A DNA stretch of 64,000 nt. Source: Ichthyophis bannanicus (taxonomy: Eukaryota > Chordata > Amphibia > Gymnophiona > Ichthyophiidae). The position numbers and the translations under genes are program-made. Positions 1 through 12,102 of this stretch are shown in pieces; position 1 is the first letter of the stretch, and each line of letters starts with the position of its first letter. The notes under the pieces are model-generated. The model worked only from the letters and a program-made list of their open reading frames with translations, was not told the origin of the DNA and made no database searches. The stretch covers positions 720,949,828-721,013,827 of the forward strand of contig CM066036.1 of NCBI GenBank assembly GCA_033557465.1, written 5' to 3'.

Positions 1-2352
1 CAAATAAGTTTTGTGGCTTTGGAAAACTTGGGACCCTCTGGATGAGCAGGATAGGGCCCCCAGGACAAGAATGATATCCTTATTCTTATGGTTCGCCAAT
101 GAATTTTCACTAGTATTTCAGTTTTGTAAAAGTTTCAGCCAACTACTTTCTTGGAGGTTAGAATTCCAATGTCATACCCAGGGGACATGCCCCTTTGGAG
201 GTCATTCTGAGTTGAGATGCTAAAGTATCAGTTGGAAGGTCACACAACAAAAGCAAGCATTGGGCTTTTGAGCCCATAGTGCATGCTGAAGATCTTGCAT
301 TGTCCTCACCTCTCAGAAACAGCAAATTTGTGTCAGAGGGCATGGGAATAGAGCCGGCCTTAAGCATGTGCATATGTTCAAAGGTCCCATGCTTTCTTTG
401 GCTTTATTCATTCATTTCTATGCCACAACTCTAAAATTCTAACTGGTTTGGGGACTGGGGTTGAGAAATTTGGCATTGGCAGAAAATGTAAAGAAAGGAG
501 ACATGCTGGATGGATGTGGGCCAGAAGAGAGAAAAGGGAAATGCTAGATGGATTTGGGGAAAGAAAGAAAAAGGAATAAAGGTCCTCCACACGGATCACT
601 TCAGGGATATCACCTAGCATTCCATTTCCTGGACTAACACCCCCCCAGACATATGGACATCTGTAGATAGGCTAATGTATAAAAGTCACATTGTAGATAG
701 GTTAAGATTCCAAGCACCTCCCACATGCCTCCCTCACCAACATTACACTGTAATTGTGTTTAGGTTGATCTGCAAACTGCTTTGATTGATGGATAAAGTG
801 GTATAGAAAACTTGTTAAATGAATAATAAAATAAAATAAATAATGTAGGTCATATTGGAACCATGTGGAAGAGACCATGAAGGAGCAAGGTGGCAAAGTA
901 ATGAATGAGAAAATGGAAATAGATTTCTGGAAAGGGGGTATTCAAAGATTAGATCAGGATAATGGACAGAAGAAAGGGACCAGGGAGTGGGGAGGGGATG
1001 ATTAATATGGAAGTGATTGGGGTTGATGAAGGGATGAGGGGATGAGGGGTTAAGGAAAGTAGATGAGAGCTGTGGAGGAGTGAGACAGAAAGAGATAAGA
1101 GGCTGATGAGGACTGAGAAATGAGAAATGGGGAATGGGAGGGCTAGATAGAAGGTAAATGTGGGGAGAGGCTAGGAAAGAGATGAAAGAAGGAAATGGAA
1201 AGTTGGTAGGGAAAAGGTAAAAAGAGAGATACTTGGGACAAGAGTATGAGAAGGAGGGTGCAATTTGAGTGAATGGAACAAAGAAATGAAAAATGAGCTA
1301 AAATGAAAAGATTAATATCCGAGAAAGATGTAGGGGAGGAATGGAAGAAGACAGGAGAAAAGAGGAGAAATGGCAGAAGGAAACAAAACCCTGGAAAAAG
1401 AGAAGAATACAGACAGAGGACAACAGAAAAGAGAGACCGCCATGATTAGAAAAATAAAACATCCAAACAATAAAGGTAGAAAAGGCATTTTAATTTGAAT
1501 TTAGTAAATGCCTCTGTGATGTCTTTGTACTGCACATATAGTCTGACTTCTTGGGGTTTCCAGTTAAATTTTTGTCCTCAAAATTCTATTTATAATTTAT
1601 GGGCTTTTGTTCTACATTTAATGGGGGTTTGTCTGTGTTTTCAGTATGTGATCTAGGTGGGAGATTCTGCTAGAGAGCAGTTTACGTGCAGAGATATGGG
1701 AGTAGTCCTGCTTGTTATGATTCCCTGGTAGTAGTATAATGGTGTTCTAGGTGTAATATTTGTAATGCAGTCTTTTCATAGGTAGGGTTGATGCTGTTTG
1801 CGTTCTGGCAGTGCCGTTATGGTACAGCAGGTTTGCTATAGTCTGTGAATGAGCTTTGTGTAGGGTTTTATATTACTTTAAAATGTACCAGATACTTTAT
1901 ACTGGAGGGAAGTTGTGTTGCTAATACTAAGATAATATCAAAATTAAAATATTTAAAGTTTAATTTTTAAGAGCATAATGTTCAATTGTGTTTTTTAAAC
2001 AATCAGTTATGGTAGGAGTGTGAAGGTCATAATTATTGCTTTAGTATTCAAAATCTTTTGAAAGGAGCTCTAAAAACCTGAGACCTCATTCCCTTAAGTA
2101 CCAAAGAATCCCTCTGCCCACTGCTCATAGGTACCATCCATCCCCTACTTCTTTCTCTTCCATCTTTCTGATTCTCTCGTCACACTCAACCATCAGAACA
2201 CAGCCGACAACAGAAGAGGAGAATAGAGTTGGTGGTCAGGTGCTTCTGCAACCTGTTTTTCTTATTGATGGTGCCTCTCCTGATGTGCAGTAGAAATTTC
2301 CAGAGCACCAGACAAACCAAACAGCTGATCTGAGTGTGTGCAAGAAAGACAC
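1..2352. other. Sequence without recognisable gene
   Basis: No ORF in this stretch exceeds about 71 residues and none resembles a known family. The first 900 bases are mixed in composition, 905-1450 is purine-rich (separate entry), and 1450-2350 is AT-rich with short A and T runs. No tRNA-like box, TIR or target duplication was found. Confidence 0.6.
905..1450 (-). repeat. Purine-rich strand-asymmetric tract, possible L2 5' region
   Basis: The top strand is almost entirely A and G, with repeated GGGATGAGG-like words near 1030-1055. Read on the minus strand it is pyrimidine-rich and resembles in style the CT-rich start of the L2 LINE at 29640-29960. It may be a decayed minus-strand L2 5' end; that is inferred from composition only. 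A simple-sequence origin is equally possible. Confidence 0.3.
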
Positions 2353-2418
2353 TAAGGGGTATGTTTACTAAACGTCTTATTGTTACCGGCGTTAGTTGCA
2401 GTCTTACTGTGACGAATG

Positions 2419-2437
2419 CCATATAAGGTAGTGGGCG
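2419..2437 (+). promoter_or_regulatory. Subterminal CArG/TATA-like motif with GTGGGCG (copy A)
   Basis: CCATATAAGG at 2419-2428 is followed two bases later by GTGGGCG. It lies 63 bp inside the left end. CC(A/T)6GG is the SRF CArG consensus and the core also looks like a TATA box; GTGGGCG is the core of an EGR site. Function is inferred from conservation of position among copies. Confidence 0.45.
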
Positions 2438-2565
2438 TTCCGGTCTTAAGGTAGCATTTCGGGTTATCATGCGATAAAGTCCGTTATCGCGCCATAGAGG
2501 GAGCTGCGGCACATTAACGTGTGTTAGCCTTAATTAGGTGTGCTGACTTACAATCACAGCAACAG

Positions 2566-2634
2566 AGGTGTAGCACACTGGTTAATACATTGAATGCTGA
2601 TACAGTGGTCATGAGTTTGATCCCCCAGTGGGCT
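2566..2634 (+). repeat. tRNA-like module (copy A, first)
   Basis: A-box look-alike TAGCACACTGG at 2571-2581 and B-box look-alike GAGTTTGATCC at 2613-2623, spaced as in a tRNA. No full cloverleaf or mature acceptor stem is evident, so this is a tRNA-derived relic or pol III promoter-like module, not a gene. Confidence 0.55.
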
Positions 2635-2734
2635 CAGTTAAAAGACTGTCTGAGGCAATCCCTTTTCCTGCCTGTAACAGTCAGACACATCCCAACAATT
2701 TGCACTGCCAGCCAAAAAAGCCTCACCCCAGTGC

Positions 2735-2905
2735 CGCAACCTAATGCACCTTTTAGGGCGCACCATAAGGCACATTATAAAGCACCATGTCATCCAAGGC
2801 AGGTCATAATGTGCCCCTAGGGTGGCAGGAAAGGTTGGCACCCTCCAAGGCAGCATTTAAGGCGCCCCATAAGCTGGCCAAACCTAAGGTGCCATGAAAG
2901 ATGCC
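2735..2905. repeat. Degenerate GGTGCC/AAGGCACC repeats (copy A)
   Basis: Interspersed words such as AAGGCGC, AAGGCAC, CATAAGG and GGTGCC in both orientations. This is a decayed form of the palindromic array that is clear in B and D. Confidence 0.5.
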
Positions 2906-3529
2906 ACAGGGATGCCAAGGTGACACAGGAGATGGTTCCCAGGGGCACAAAGGTGCCCCAAAGTCACAAGCATGAAATGTATTGCTCAAACACAGATGTA
3001 ACCATAACACTGCACAGAGCACCAAGGAAAGGCAATGAACAAATGATGGAAGGAAGTAGATGACGGAGTTCATGGACCAGCCAAATCTGCGTGCAGCCCA
3101 TGTGGCAGCAGGTAAAGTGGACAAACATATCGGGGGCAGCTGTACCAATGTACAGGGTGATGGTAATGTACAGTGCAACAATGACAGTGTGTGGCAGAGG
3201 ATGGGGATACGTGTCCACCAGAGGAGGTAGAGGTGGCAGGATACGTGCAATGACAGGAGGACAGAGGAGAGCAGTGCCATGCAGAGCAGACACAGGAGAG
3301 GCAAGCATGAAGAGCCACAATGCAGAAAAGTGTGCCAGTGCAGGACATGTGGTAGCAGCCTGCACATTAGGGCAGGATGCCACACAGCTGGCACACACAC
3401 ATAGATGGACAGAAGGATGGATGACAACAGTGATGAGGATATAATGTGGCGGCAGCACAGATCTGCACAGATATGACTGTTATACAAATGAAAAGTAGTT
3501 GTGTAGGATAGCCATAAAAAAAAGGGAAA

Positions 3530-3600
3530 CAGAGAGGAATCGAACCCATGACCTCTACTACTGAAGTCATTGCATTAAGCATTGTGCTACATCACTATGG
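3530..3600 (-). repeat. tRNA-like module (copy A, second)
   Basis: On the minus strand the module reads from a TGTAGCACAATG A-box look-alike to GGTTCGATTCC, an exact B-box consensus, at 3534-3546. It is among the best-preserved tRNA-like units in the window. Confidence 0.6.
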
Positions 3601-5190
3601 GAGTTATCATACCAATGGCTGGCTACAGAAAGGGTGCACGTCACCATAAAACTGTCTGCTGTGGCTACCAGGATAGGATAGAACCAACAGTACCCATAAT
3701 GCAATTCACATGCAGAACAGCAGTCTACATCTGCTCACCAGATGGGGTATGCACCTCTACAGCACGTCAGATTGGTAGGGGGGAATGACCATGCATATTA
3801 CTGGCACAGAGTACCCACAGGCCATGACAATGAGTGTGTTCTGTGCTCACCCTGAGGGTGAGGTGGAGTGGTCAGCACCAGGTCCGCAGTACCCGGGTTG
3901 GTTGAGGTGGACTGTGCTGCAGGTCTCTGTCAGTGCCAGTGTGTGACAGGTATTTGTTGCAGACACCTTGAAGAGGTCTCTATGTTCCATTTGTAATTGT
4001 CAGTCACGTGTAGACCATGATGCACACAACATAGTGCATATCCACTGTGCTTGCTAGGGTCACCTGTTTAGGGAACAGGGGTGTGAGAGGGCTCACAGGG
4101 TGACAATGTACTAAAAAAAAAAAGACCTGCTCTCTCTGGGTCAAGATGGGGGGACATGATCTGCCCCCAACAGACCCACACTCTCACCCTTTGGAGGTAC
4201 ATGGGACCAGCAACCCCAGTCCTGGTGGCAAACAGACAGCTGCTGAAGATCTGCACCAGCAGACAGGTAGTTGGCCACATCATCTCAGCTTCCCCCCCCC
4301 CCACTACGATCTGACAGTCACCAGCAGACAGTCTGCTAGCTAGTACATAGTGTATGTTTCTGAAGGAACTATGTGCACCCAAAACTGGGATGTCAGCACA
4401 CGCACACACACACCATGCAAGTATGTCAGTGATTGGTCCCTAGAAAACAGAACCCATAACTATCACTTGGAAAAAACACTGTATAGCACTATGGGCGAAC
4501 CTAGCCATGCCGTGGTCACTGCTCAGTTAGGGTGAGAGCAACCTCCCAGCATGACAGGCTGTGGCCACCCTGTCCATGCAGGTGGTGGCCGGGCACTACA
4601 ATGTCCCAGCCATTGCCCTATACCCTGTGCAGATGCATCCTGCCCATGCCACCCTGTCCGGGCCATACCCATAGTACCTTGCTCCTCATTATGCACATTG
4701 GCAGGCTAACACTGGAAACAGTGCAAGCAGTGTGGGCTGAGTAAGGTGTAGGCAGCCACAACACACTGGATAGAAAGACACACACTCCCACACCTATGCC
4801 AGCATTGTGCAAATATAGAAGTTTGTGGCAGCCCTGGCTGCCACACCAGTCCTGGGCACAGTGCGGGCATTGCTATGGTACTCAATACTGCTAGGGTCAC
4901 TCCCCGGGGTGGTAAACACTGTCAGAATCAATAACTGAAACACACTCCACAAATATCAGAAAGGTTGCTATGATGACTCTCTATCAACAAATTGTGTTTA
5001 ACTTAGGATTTGTTAGCTGACATTAAATCATAGCAACCTTTTGATATATGTGGAACGTCTTCCCAAGATTAGGACAGCATTGCTAAGGTATGCAGGTGCC
5101 AGTATTTGGAGATGCTGCTCTGCGCAGGGCTTTGGATAGTGGAGCCTGTGGTTGTGGGTGTTTATGCCCCTGTTGGCCGCTGCTCTAGGG

Positions 5191-5383
5191 CAGAGGTTCC
5201 CAACTCCAGTCCTGGTGGGCAAAACACTGTTCAGGTTTTCATGCTGTCCCTAATGAATATGCATGAGATAAATTTGCATACAATGGGGGCGGCACATACA
5301 AATGCAGCACAGGCCTATTTATTAGGGACAGCATGAAACCTGAATGGTGTTTGGCCCTCCAGGACTGCAGTTGGGAAACTCTG
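5191..5383. mobile_element. 193-bp palindromic hAT-like MITE inside copy A
   Basis: Termini CAGAGGTTCCCAACTCC and its imperfect complement make a near-complete fold-back. An exact 8-bp duplication CTCTAGGG flanks it (5183-5190 and 5384-5391), the TSD size of hAT elements. No coding capacity. The site is empty in copies B (near 9505) and D (near 26342), so the MITE entered one ancestral lineage of the long TIR family. Confidence 0.85.
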
Positions 5384-5532
5384 CTCTAGGGATTGCACAT
5401 GTTTATGGTGTCTGTGCTCTGTAGGGTAAAATATAGGCATTTCAGGCATGTTTATTTTATCTGTAATAAAGGTTCTTTCTTTATTACCATGGTTTAGTAC
5501 AGGGTGAAATATGTGGACAGGGTTAGCAGGAG

Positions 5533-5608
5533 CCACAGCTGGGACTTGAACTTGTGACTTTCTGCTCCTGAATACACTGGCTGTGTATACTGCACCACAC
5601 TGTTGCCA
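5533..5608 (-). repeat. tRNA-like module (copy A, third)
   Basis: Minus strand: TGGTGCAGTA-type A box and AGTTCAAGTCC B box about 50 bases apart. The same unit occurs at the equivalent place in B, C, D, E and F. Confidence 0.55.
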
Positions 5609-6564
5609 CAAGAACTGATCATTCCCTGGGGATTCCATGACTGTTCGTCAGACAGACCCTGTCTGTTGCAGTGCATGGCACCCACCTAAATGGGGCTTGG
5701 CCATGGTCTGCTGTAGGCAGATGCCACTGCCCCCTCCGCCACCAGCACCCCTCTGCCACCATGCTGCCGTGCCATTATGCCAGTGGTGCTGGTTCTGCGC
5801 AGTCCCAGGCCATCCAGTGTGCCAGTAGGCAGCTGCCTATGGTGTGGGTTTTTGGATAGGGGTGCCTACATGGACATGTGCGCTTCCCTCCGGCACCACC
5901 TGCCTATGTTATGTGCCCTTGGGGTACCTGCTGGGTAATATCCCCTATGACACTGTGGGACACACACTCGTGCCCATGTTGGACCCTCGTCAGTTGCTGT
6001 CTTGCTGTTTTACAGTTTTGGCATTCCTATGTGCCACCTAGGCATCTGCCTAGTCCGCACTGTGCTCCAACTGGACCACAGCATGTGCCGCCTGCAGCCC
6101 CCTGTATCCCATTTAGAACATCAGTACAGTTCCCCTTTCCTTCGTGCCCACTCTGCTGTTGCTGCACATGTGCATGCCATAACAAACCTGCCCAATCTAA
6201 ACGACAGAAACCCTGATCAGTGCTATTTCAATGTGGGATCATTCACTTTGTAGGGGGACGGAGCATAGACCCTTCCAAACATGATATCTTAATTTTTATG
6301 CTTTGTCAGTAGTGTTGCATTATGTTTATCATTAATATCACTATTGGCCAGCTTGGTTATTGGGATTTTAAATGTGGTTCTGGTCATTTTATATGTTTAT
6401 TTGCCTTTTTGGTTCCTGCACATGTATCACAACTATCACTTTTCAGGGTTTCCTTTGCTGCACATTGCTGACTTAAACGGTTTCTCTTTCCTGCAAATGT
6501 GCCTAAGGCGAGAGTTTCATTGGCTTTAGTGTTCAGACCTGGCTTTCACAGCGTAAGTGTGCCT

Positions 6565-6775
6565 GGAGCCTCTCCCCGCCCTCTCTCCACCCATAGACCC
6601 CTTCTCTCCGCCCTCTGGGAAGCCTTACTCCACCTGTCAGACCCGGATTTCACAGCGTTAGTGTGCCTTAACGCTGCTGCGTTATCGCACGATAAGTGAC
6701 GTTATCACGCGATAATGTTACATTATCGCACGATAACATCACTTATCACACGATAATACCACCACTGCGATGTTA
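6565..6775. repeat. 3' subterminal region of copy A: GC-box stretch and CpG palindromes
   Basis: 6570-6625 has CCCCGCCCTCTCTCCACCC followed by a second CTCTCCGCCC, a stretch shared by all copies. 6680-6770 has repeated GTTATCGCACGATAA-type palindromes in both orientations. Such subterminal repeats often bind transposase; that role is inferred. Confidence 0.6.
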
Positions 6776-6798
6776 AGATGGTTTAGTTAACATACCCC

Positions 6799-7026
6799 CA
6801 AGGGCAGGCAGAGTAGGTCATTCCATTTCTCCAACCATAAGTATTTGGATAACTCTCAAAAGGGCAAAGAGCTAAGGAAATACTTCCCCTCAATAGGGAT
6901 CTCACCAAGATTCTCACTAAAAGCCCTCCATGGATTCTCAGACCTACACCTTCTCTTGAATTGCAGGTACTCCAACCCGAAGCAGAACTATGATACAAGA
7001 CAGAGCAATGGATAGCTCAGAACTTA
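6799..7026. other. Unique spacer between copies A and B
   Basis: 228 bases with no similarity to either element. It separates a right TIR end from a left TIR end, which shows A and B are two insertions. Confidence 0.6.
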
Positions 7027-7091
7027 GGAGTATGTTTACTAAACTGCGGTAATGTCATTCGCGGTAGGTTCCGTGGTAAATGTAGAGATGT

Positions 7092-7110
7092 CCATATAAA
7101 GGCGTGGGCG
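7092..7110 (+). promoter_or_regulatory. Subterminal TATA/CArG-like motif with GCGTGGGCG (copy B)
   Basis: CCATATAAAGG is followed directly by GCGTGGGCG, an exact EGR1-type 9-mer, 65 bp from the left end. The extra A breaks a strict CArG box, which leaves a TATA-like core more plausible here. Confidence 0.45.
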
Positions 7111-7144
7111 TTGCATCGTTACAGCAAGCTGACAGCTAAAACTT

Positions 7145-7395
7145 GTTACAAGGCACCTTAGACTAATGAGCGTTACAAGGCGCCTTATAAGGCGCCTTGT
7201 AAGGTACCTTATAAGGTGCCATGTAAGGTGCCTTATAAGGCACCCTGTAAGGTGCCTCATAAGGCGCCCTATTGGGCCTCCTAGGCTAAGCACCATATTA
7301 GGCAACCTTGGACAAGGCAGCACAGAAGGCACCCTGGGCTATGGAACCATAGGATAAGGTGGCCTAACAAGGTTATGGTGTCCTAGGTTAGTGTG
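7145..7395. repeat. Palindromic GGCGCCTTATAAGGCGCC array (copy B)
   Basis: Tandem, mutually complementary units built from AAGGTGCCTTAT and its complement, about 12-14 bases per period and clearest at 7173-7270. Many adjacent units can pair with each other, so the tract could fold into hairpins on either strand. Confidence 0.8.
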
Positions 7396-7983
7396 CCCTA
7401 GGGACTGCAAGGTGCCTCAGGATGACATGCATAACCTGTGCGGAACAGAGACAGATGTAGCCCTAACACTAGATAGAGCACTCAGGAAAGGCAATGAACA
7501 GGTGAGTGAAGGAGGGAGAGGTGGGAGCTGCTGGACCTGCCATATCTGCGGGCATCCCATATGCCTGCCAGTACTGATGACAAACATAGTGGGGCAGCTG
7601 TACCACAGCACAGGGTGTTGGCAATGTAAAGTACCAGAGAAACGGTGGCAGACGATGGGAATACGTGTCCCCCAGTGGAGGCAGAGGTGGCAGGATAGTT
7701 ACAATGATGGGTGGACAGAGGAGTGGTGGTGCCATGCAGATCAGGCACAGGCACAGGCGAGGTAAACATGAAGAGGCGCAATGCAGGAAAGGGTATGACA
7801 TGGGGTGGCAGCCTGCACTGGCAGACAGGACTCTACACAGCTGGCAGACGCAGATAGACGGACCGAGGGAATGTTGGCAATTGTGGCGAGGGTATTATGG
7901 GCTGGAAGCACAGATCTGCAAAAATATGACCTCTATAGGCATGCGCACTATATGAGTAGCACAGGCATGAGAGGAGAGAACAA

Positions 7984-8050
7984 TGAGGATCTGAACCCAT
8001 GAACACTGCCAAGATGGCATTGTATCAACCAGTAGGCTATACCTCCATGG
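7984..8050 (-). repeat. tRNA-like module (copy B, first)
   Basis: Minus strand: TAGCCTACTGGTTGATAC A-box region and GGGTTCAGATCC B box. The A-box half resembles the SINE fragment at 33110-33186. Confidence 0.5.
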
Positions 8051-9027
8051 TGCATGTCACAGCAATGTCTGGGTACAGAAGGACTGCAGGTCACCGCACA
8101 AATTGTCTGCTCTCAGTGCCTGGATAGGGTAACCCCACCATACCCATGATGCAATGCACATGCTGAATAGCAGTCTACAGCTGATCACCAAATGGTGTCT
8201 GCACCTCTCCGGTACCTCAGCTTGGAAAGACGAACTGACAGTGCATGATACTGGCACAGAGTAGCTACAGACCATGCCATTGTGCAGGTTCTGTGGTCAC
8301 CCTGAGGGATAGGATTGGTGCCCAGCACTAGGTCCGCAGTACATGTGGTGCTAAAGATAGGTCTTGCTGTACATCCCCATCACTACCAGTGTGTGACAGG
8401 TGTTCTTTGCAGTGCAGCCAAAGGTAATTATGTGTCTATCTGTATCCTGCAGTCACATGTGGCCCTGTGGGACTAGACACCAGCCAGATTGGTGTGTACC
8501 CTGTGTTAGGGTCTGGTTGACATGGGCAGCTGTTATCAGGGCAGAGGGGTTCCTAGAATTGTGTGTGTAGCAGTGCCTTTATAGGTCATAGTGGTATATA
8601 CTACATGTCCCAAGGAGCCCACATCACCCTTTTTGTAGGTAAAGAACAGGTGCCCCTGCCCTGGGGAAGCAACCTCCATCCTGTTTGTATGAGAAAGCCC
8701 TCCAGGGTTGGTGGGCCAGAGCCATACCTAAGACTGGAGCAGTCGCAGACCAGCAGAAATGCTGGGGTTAGGTCTGGAAGACACCAACTGCCTCCCACCA
8801 CTGTCTGCCAGTCACCAGCAGACAGCACAGTCAGACTGCACCTTAAAGGTGTTCTGACCATGCACGGTCTAACTACATACAGTCCACCAGCTTGCTCACA
8901 GAGAAATTATGTGCACCAAGCAAGCAACTCAGTGATTGATAGCTCAGGACTAAGGAACACAAATATATCACTGGAGGCAGATAGTGCAGAGCGCTATGTG
9001 GGAATCTAGACCTGCCATGGTCACTGC

Positions 9028-9246
9028 TTGGTCAGAGTGAGTGCCCTCCCAGCATGCCATGCTGTGGCCATCCTGTCAATGCAGGTGGTGGTCAGGCACT
9101 ACAGTGTCCAAGCTATTGCCCCACATCCTGTGAAGATGAATCCTGGCCAATCTGCCCTATCCGGGCCATACCCAAAATACCTTGCTCCTCATTATGCATC
9201 TATTCAGGCTAACGCTGGAAACAGTAGGACATTTTGGGCCCAGTGA
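9028..9246 (+). other. Conserved internal block with open frame (copy B)
   Basis: A 72-codon open frame contains a peptide-like stretch (HPVKMNPGQSAL then PYPKYLAPHYA). The same frame is open in D at 25896-26078 with very similar residues, while A, C, E and F have the block with stops or frameshifts. I recognise no domain. It may be shared descent of non-coding DNA, or the remnant of an exon of the autonomous ancestor. Confidence 0.35.
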
Positions 9247-9580
9247 AGGGTGGGCAGCCACAGAACAATGGATAGACATACACACATGCTCACTCCTATT
9301 GCAGCATTGTACAAAGATAGGGGTGGTTGGCAACCCTGCCCGCCACACTGGTCCTGATCACAGTGCCGACATTGCTAAACTGTGCAAGGGGTAGAAGTAG
9401 TGCTCTGGTGATAACTTCAGCTCAATGCTGGGGCCAACAGCCTGACTCTCCATGCATCTTTGGATTGTGGAGCCTGTGTAGGTGGGTGTTTGTACCCCTG
9501 TTCGCCGCTGCTTTGGTCCTTGCACATGTTGCTGTTGTATCTGCATTGTAGGGTAAAACATATGGACATGCTCTGCTGGA

Positions 9581-9657
9581 ACCACAGCTGGGGCTTGAAC
9601 CTGTGACCCTCTGCTTCTGGACACACTGGCTCGGTGTACTGCACCACACTGTTGCCA
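9581..9657 (-). repeat. tRNA-like module (copy B, second)
   Basis: Minus strand: GGTGCAGTAC-type A box and GGTTCAAGCCCC B box. It is the B counterpart of the unit at 5533-5608. Confidence 0.55.
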
Positions 9658-10379
9658 TAGATGCACAATAGTCCCTGGGGATACCTGTACGTTTCCTCAG
9701 CCAGACTTTGTATGTTGCACTGCACACCATGTACTGATGCAGGGCATGGCCTAGGTCCACTGCAGGGAGGTGGCACCCCTCCCCCCTGCCAAGCTGACAT
9801 GGCCATTTGCTGTCAGTGCTGGTAGTGCGCAGTCCCAGGCCATCCGCTGTGTAGGTAGGCGCCCGCCTAGGGAGCAGATCCCTTGGTGGGGGGCCATACA
9901 TGGACATCCTCACATCCCCCCCATCACTGCCTACCAATATTATGTCCCTTCCACATGGGGGCGGGATGGCTCGGGGGATGTCAGGTCAGTGCCCTAGCAA
10001 CTATTGGCTAGGGGGAATCAGATAGATATAGGTGGATTGTGTTTGGCCTTGGTCAGCTGCTGTCTTGCTGATTTCTGGTGTCTATGTTCCTATGTGCCAC
10101 ATAGGCGCCCGCCTGGTCCACCCTGTGCCCCAGCTGCCCATGCTACATGTCCTGCCTGCGGCCCCCTATGCCCCATTTGCACCATCATCATAGTGGCCAT
10201 TCATACTTTGGCACTATAGTGTTGCTGAAGATGGAGCACTACTATCACATTTCTTGGGCTCCCTGCCTAGGCTGCACATTGCTGATACTGAAATGGTTTC
10301 TCTCTCCTGCAAATGTGCATCTAACGGCAGGTTTTCATTAGCGGTAGGATTCAGCCCTTCAGTTCAGCGCGTTAGTGTG

Positions 10380-10535
10380 AAAGGGGCCTCTCCCCGCCCT
10401 CTCTCCGCCCATTGACCCCTTCTCTCCACCCTCTCTCCACCTTCTGCGGTGTTTACCGCGGCCGGGGACGTTAACGATCGTTAAGTAACGTTAACGCGCG
10501 TTAACGTTACATAACGCACGGTATGTAACATTACC
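10380..10535. repeat. 3' subterminal region of copy B
   Basis: CCCCGCCCTCTCTCCGCCC at about 10392-10410, then GTTAACGATCGTTAAGTAACG and GTTAACGCGCGTTAACG palindromes leading into the right TIR. CpG sites are still abundant, which suggests limited methylation decay. Confidence 0.6.
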
Positions 10536-10559
10536 GCAGTTTAGTAAACATACCCCTTA

Positions 10560-11540
<981 letters not shown>

Positions 11541-11594
11541 CTTACAGGCCCTTTTACTAAAATGTGCATAACTATTAGCACAAGTCAATCATTA

Positions 11595-11700
11595 CACAGG
11601 TAAACTACCAAAAAACTGCCTCCAGTTTTGCAACTGATTCCTATAGATTTTGGGGTGCTGAATCCAGAAAAAATAGCCAAAATGTTCCATCACGTCACGT
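11595..11700 (+). repeat. Left TIR of the CACAGG transposon
   Basis: Holds CACAGGTAAACTA, AAACTGCCTCC, GGGGTGCTGAATCCA and GTTCCATCACGT in that order. The complement of 14315-14423 has the same blocks with small indels. Confidence 0.8.
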
Positions 11701-12102
11701 TTTCTTGCAAAATTAGATTTCTTACCCATATAAGGAATGTTCACATAATTTCTTTTTAGCCGACTGCAGTTTATTTTCTTGGCCCAAAATAGAGGTTGTA
11801 ATGGTTAACTAACTAGAAACACTCCCTCATGATATTTTAGAGTGTTTTGTATTCATTTTATACATTAACAGGACAATTGGGAGGCGGGGGGCTAAATCCA
11901 GTACTTGCGCTGGCGCATGTTCTTTCCTGTTCGCCTCGCCTCGTTCGCTCGCTCGCTCAAACACGGTGGTTGCGACATGAACGTTCCTGTCAAATTTCAG
12001 TTTCTTGCAAGTTCATTATTACCTTTTGTTTGCTCAGTCGTAATCCAGCTTTATTCCGAAGTGGTTCACTACAGTTGTAGTTTGCAGTGCTGTGTATTTG
12101 TG

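Larger units (their letters stand above)
2356..6798 (+). mobile_element. Long non-coding TIR element, copy A (Harbinger-like)
   Basis: The left end reads GGGGTATGTTTACTAAAC and the right end GTTTAGTTAACATACCCC. Flanking triplets are TAA (2353-2355) and CAA (6799-6801), one change from a perfect TWA duplication. Length is 4443 bp. In order it holds a CCATATAAGG/GTGGGCG motif, a plus-strand tRNA-like module, palindromic GGTGCC-type repeats, a reverse tRNA-like module, a 193-bp hAT-like MITE, another reverse tRNA-like module, a C-rich GC-box stretch and CGATAA-type palindromes. ORFs up to 227 residues exist, but they overlap on both strands, are not kept as frames between copies and match no transposase I know. 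PIF/Harbinger affiliation rests on TSD length and the GGGG terminus. Probably moved in trans. Confidence 0.8.
7027..10556 (+). mobile_element. Long non-coding TIR element, copy B
   Basis: Ends are GGAGTATGTTTACTAAACTG and CAGTTTAGTAAACATACCCC, with a perfect TTA duplication (7024-7026, 10557-10559). At 3530 bp it is the shortest copy. About 30 bp at each end match as TIRs, through GCGGTAATGT. It has two reverse tRNA-like modules, a strong palindromic array and no hAT MITE; the MITE site is empty at about 9505. No transposase or nuclease motif is visible. At 7153-7158 it has an uninterrupted GGCACCTTAGACTAATG sequence, which is the empty site matching the insertion of C into D. Confidence 0.85.

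Noticed and set aside
3091..3444. 117-residue ORF of copy A as a Harbinger protein
   Set aside because: No transposase or Myb motif, and the corresponding frame is not conserved in B or D.
2804..3487. 227-residue ORF on the minus strand of copy A as a gene
   Set aside because: It overlaps other frames on both strands, has a Cys/Leu/Ser-rich composition typical of repeat-derived frames, and is not kept open at the equivalent place in B, D, E or F.
2356..10556. A and B as one 8.2-kb element
   Set aside because: The outermost flanks are TAA and TTA, and the inner ends at 6798 and 7027 form complete TIR termini separated by unique sequence. B alone has a perfect TTA duplication.
11905..12102. 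Upstream ATG at 11905 as transposase start
   Set aside because: The 66 upstream residues have no domain, and the MAHRARGC start at 12103 immediately precedes the zinc finger.
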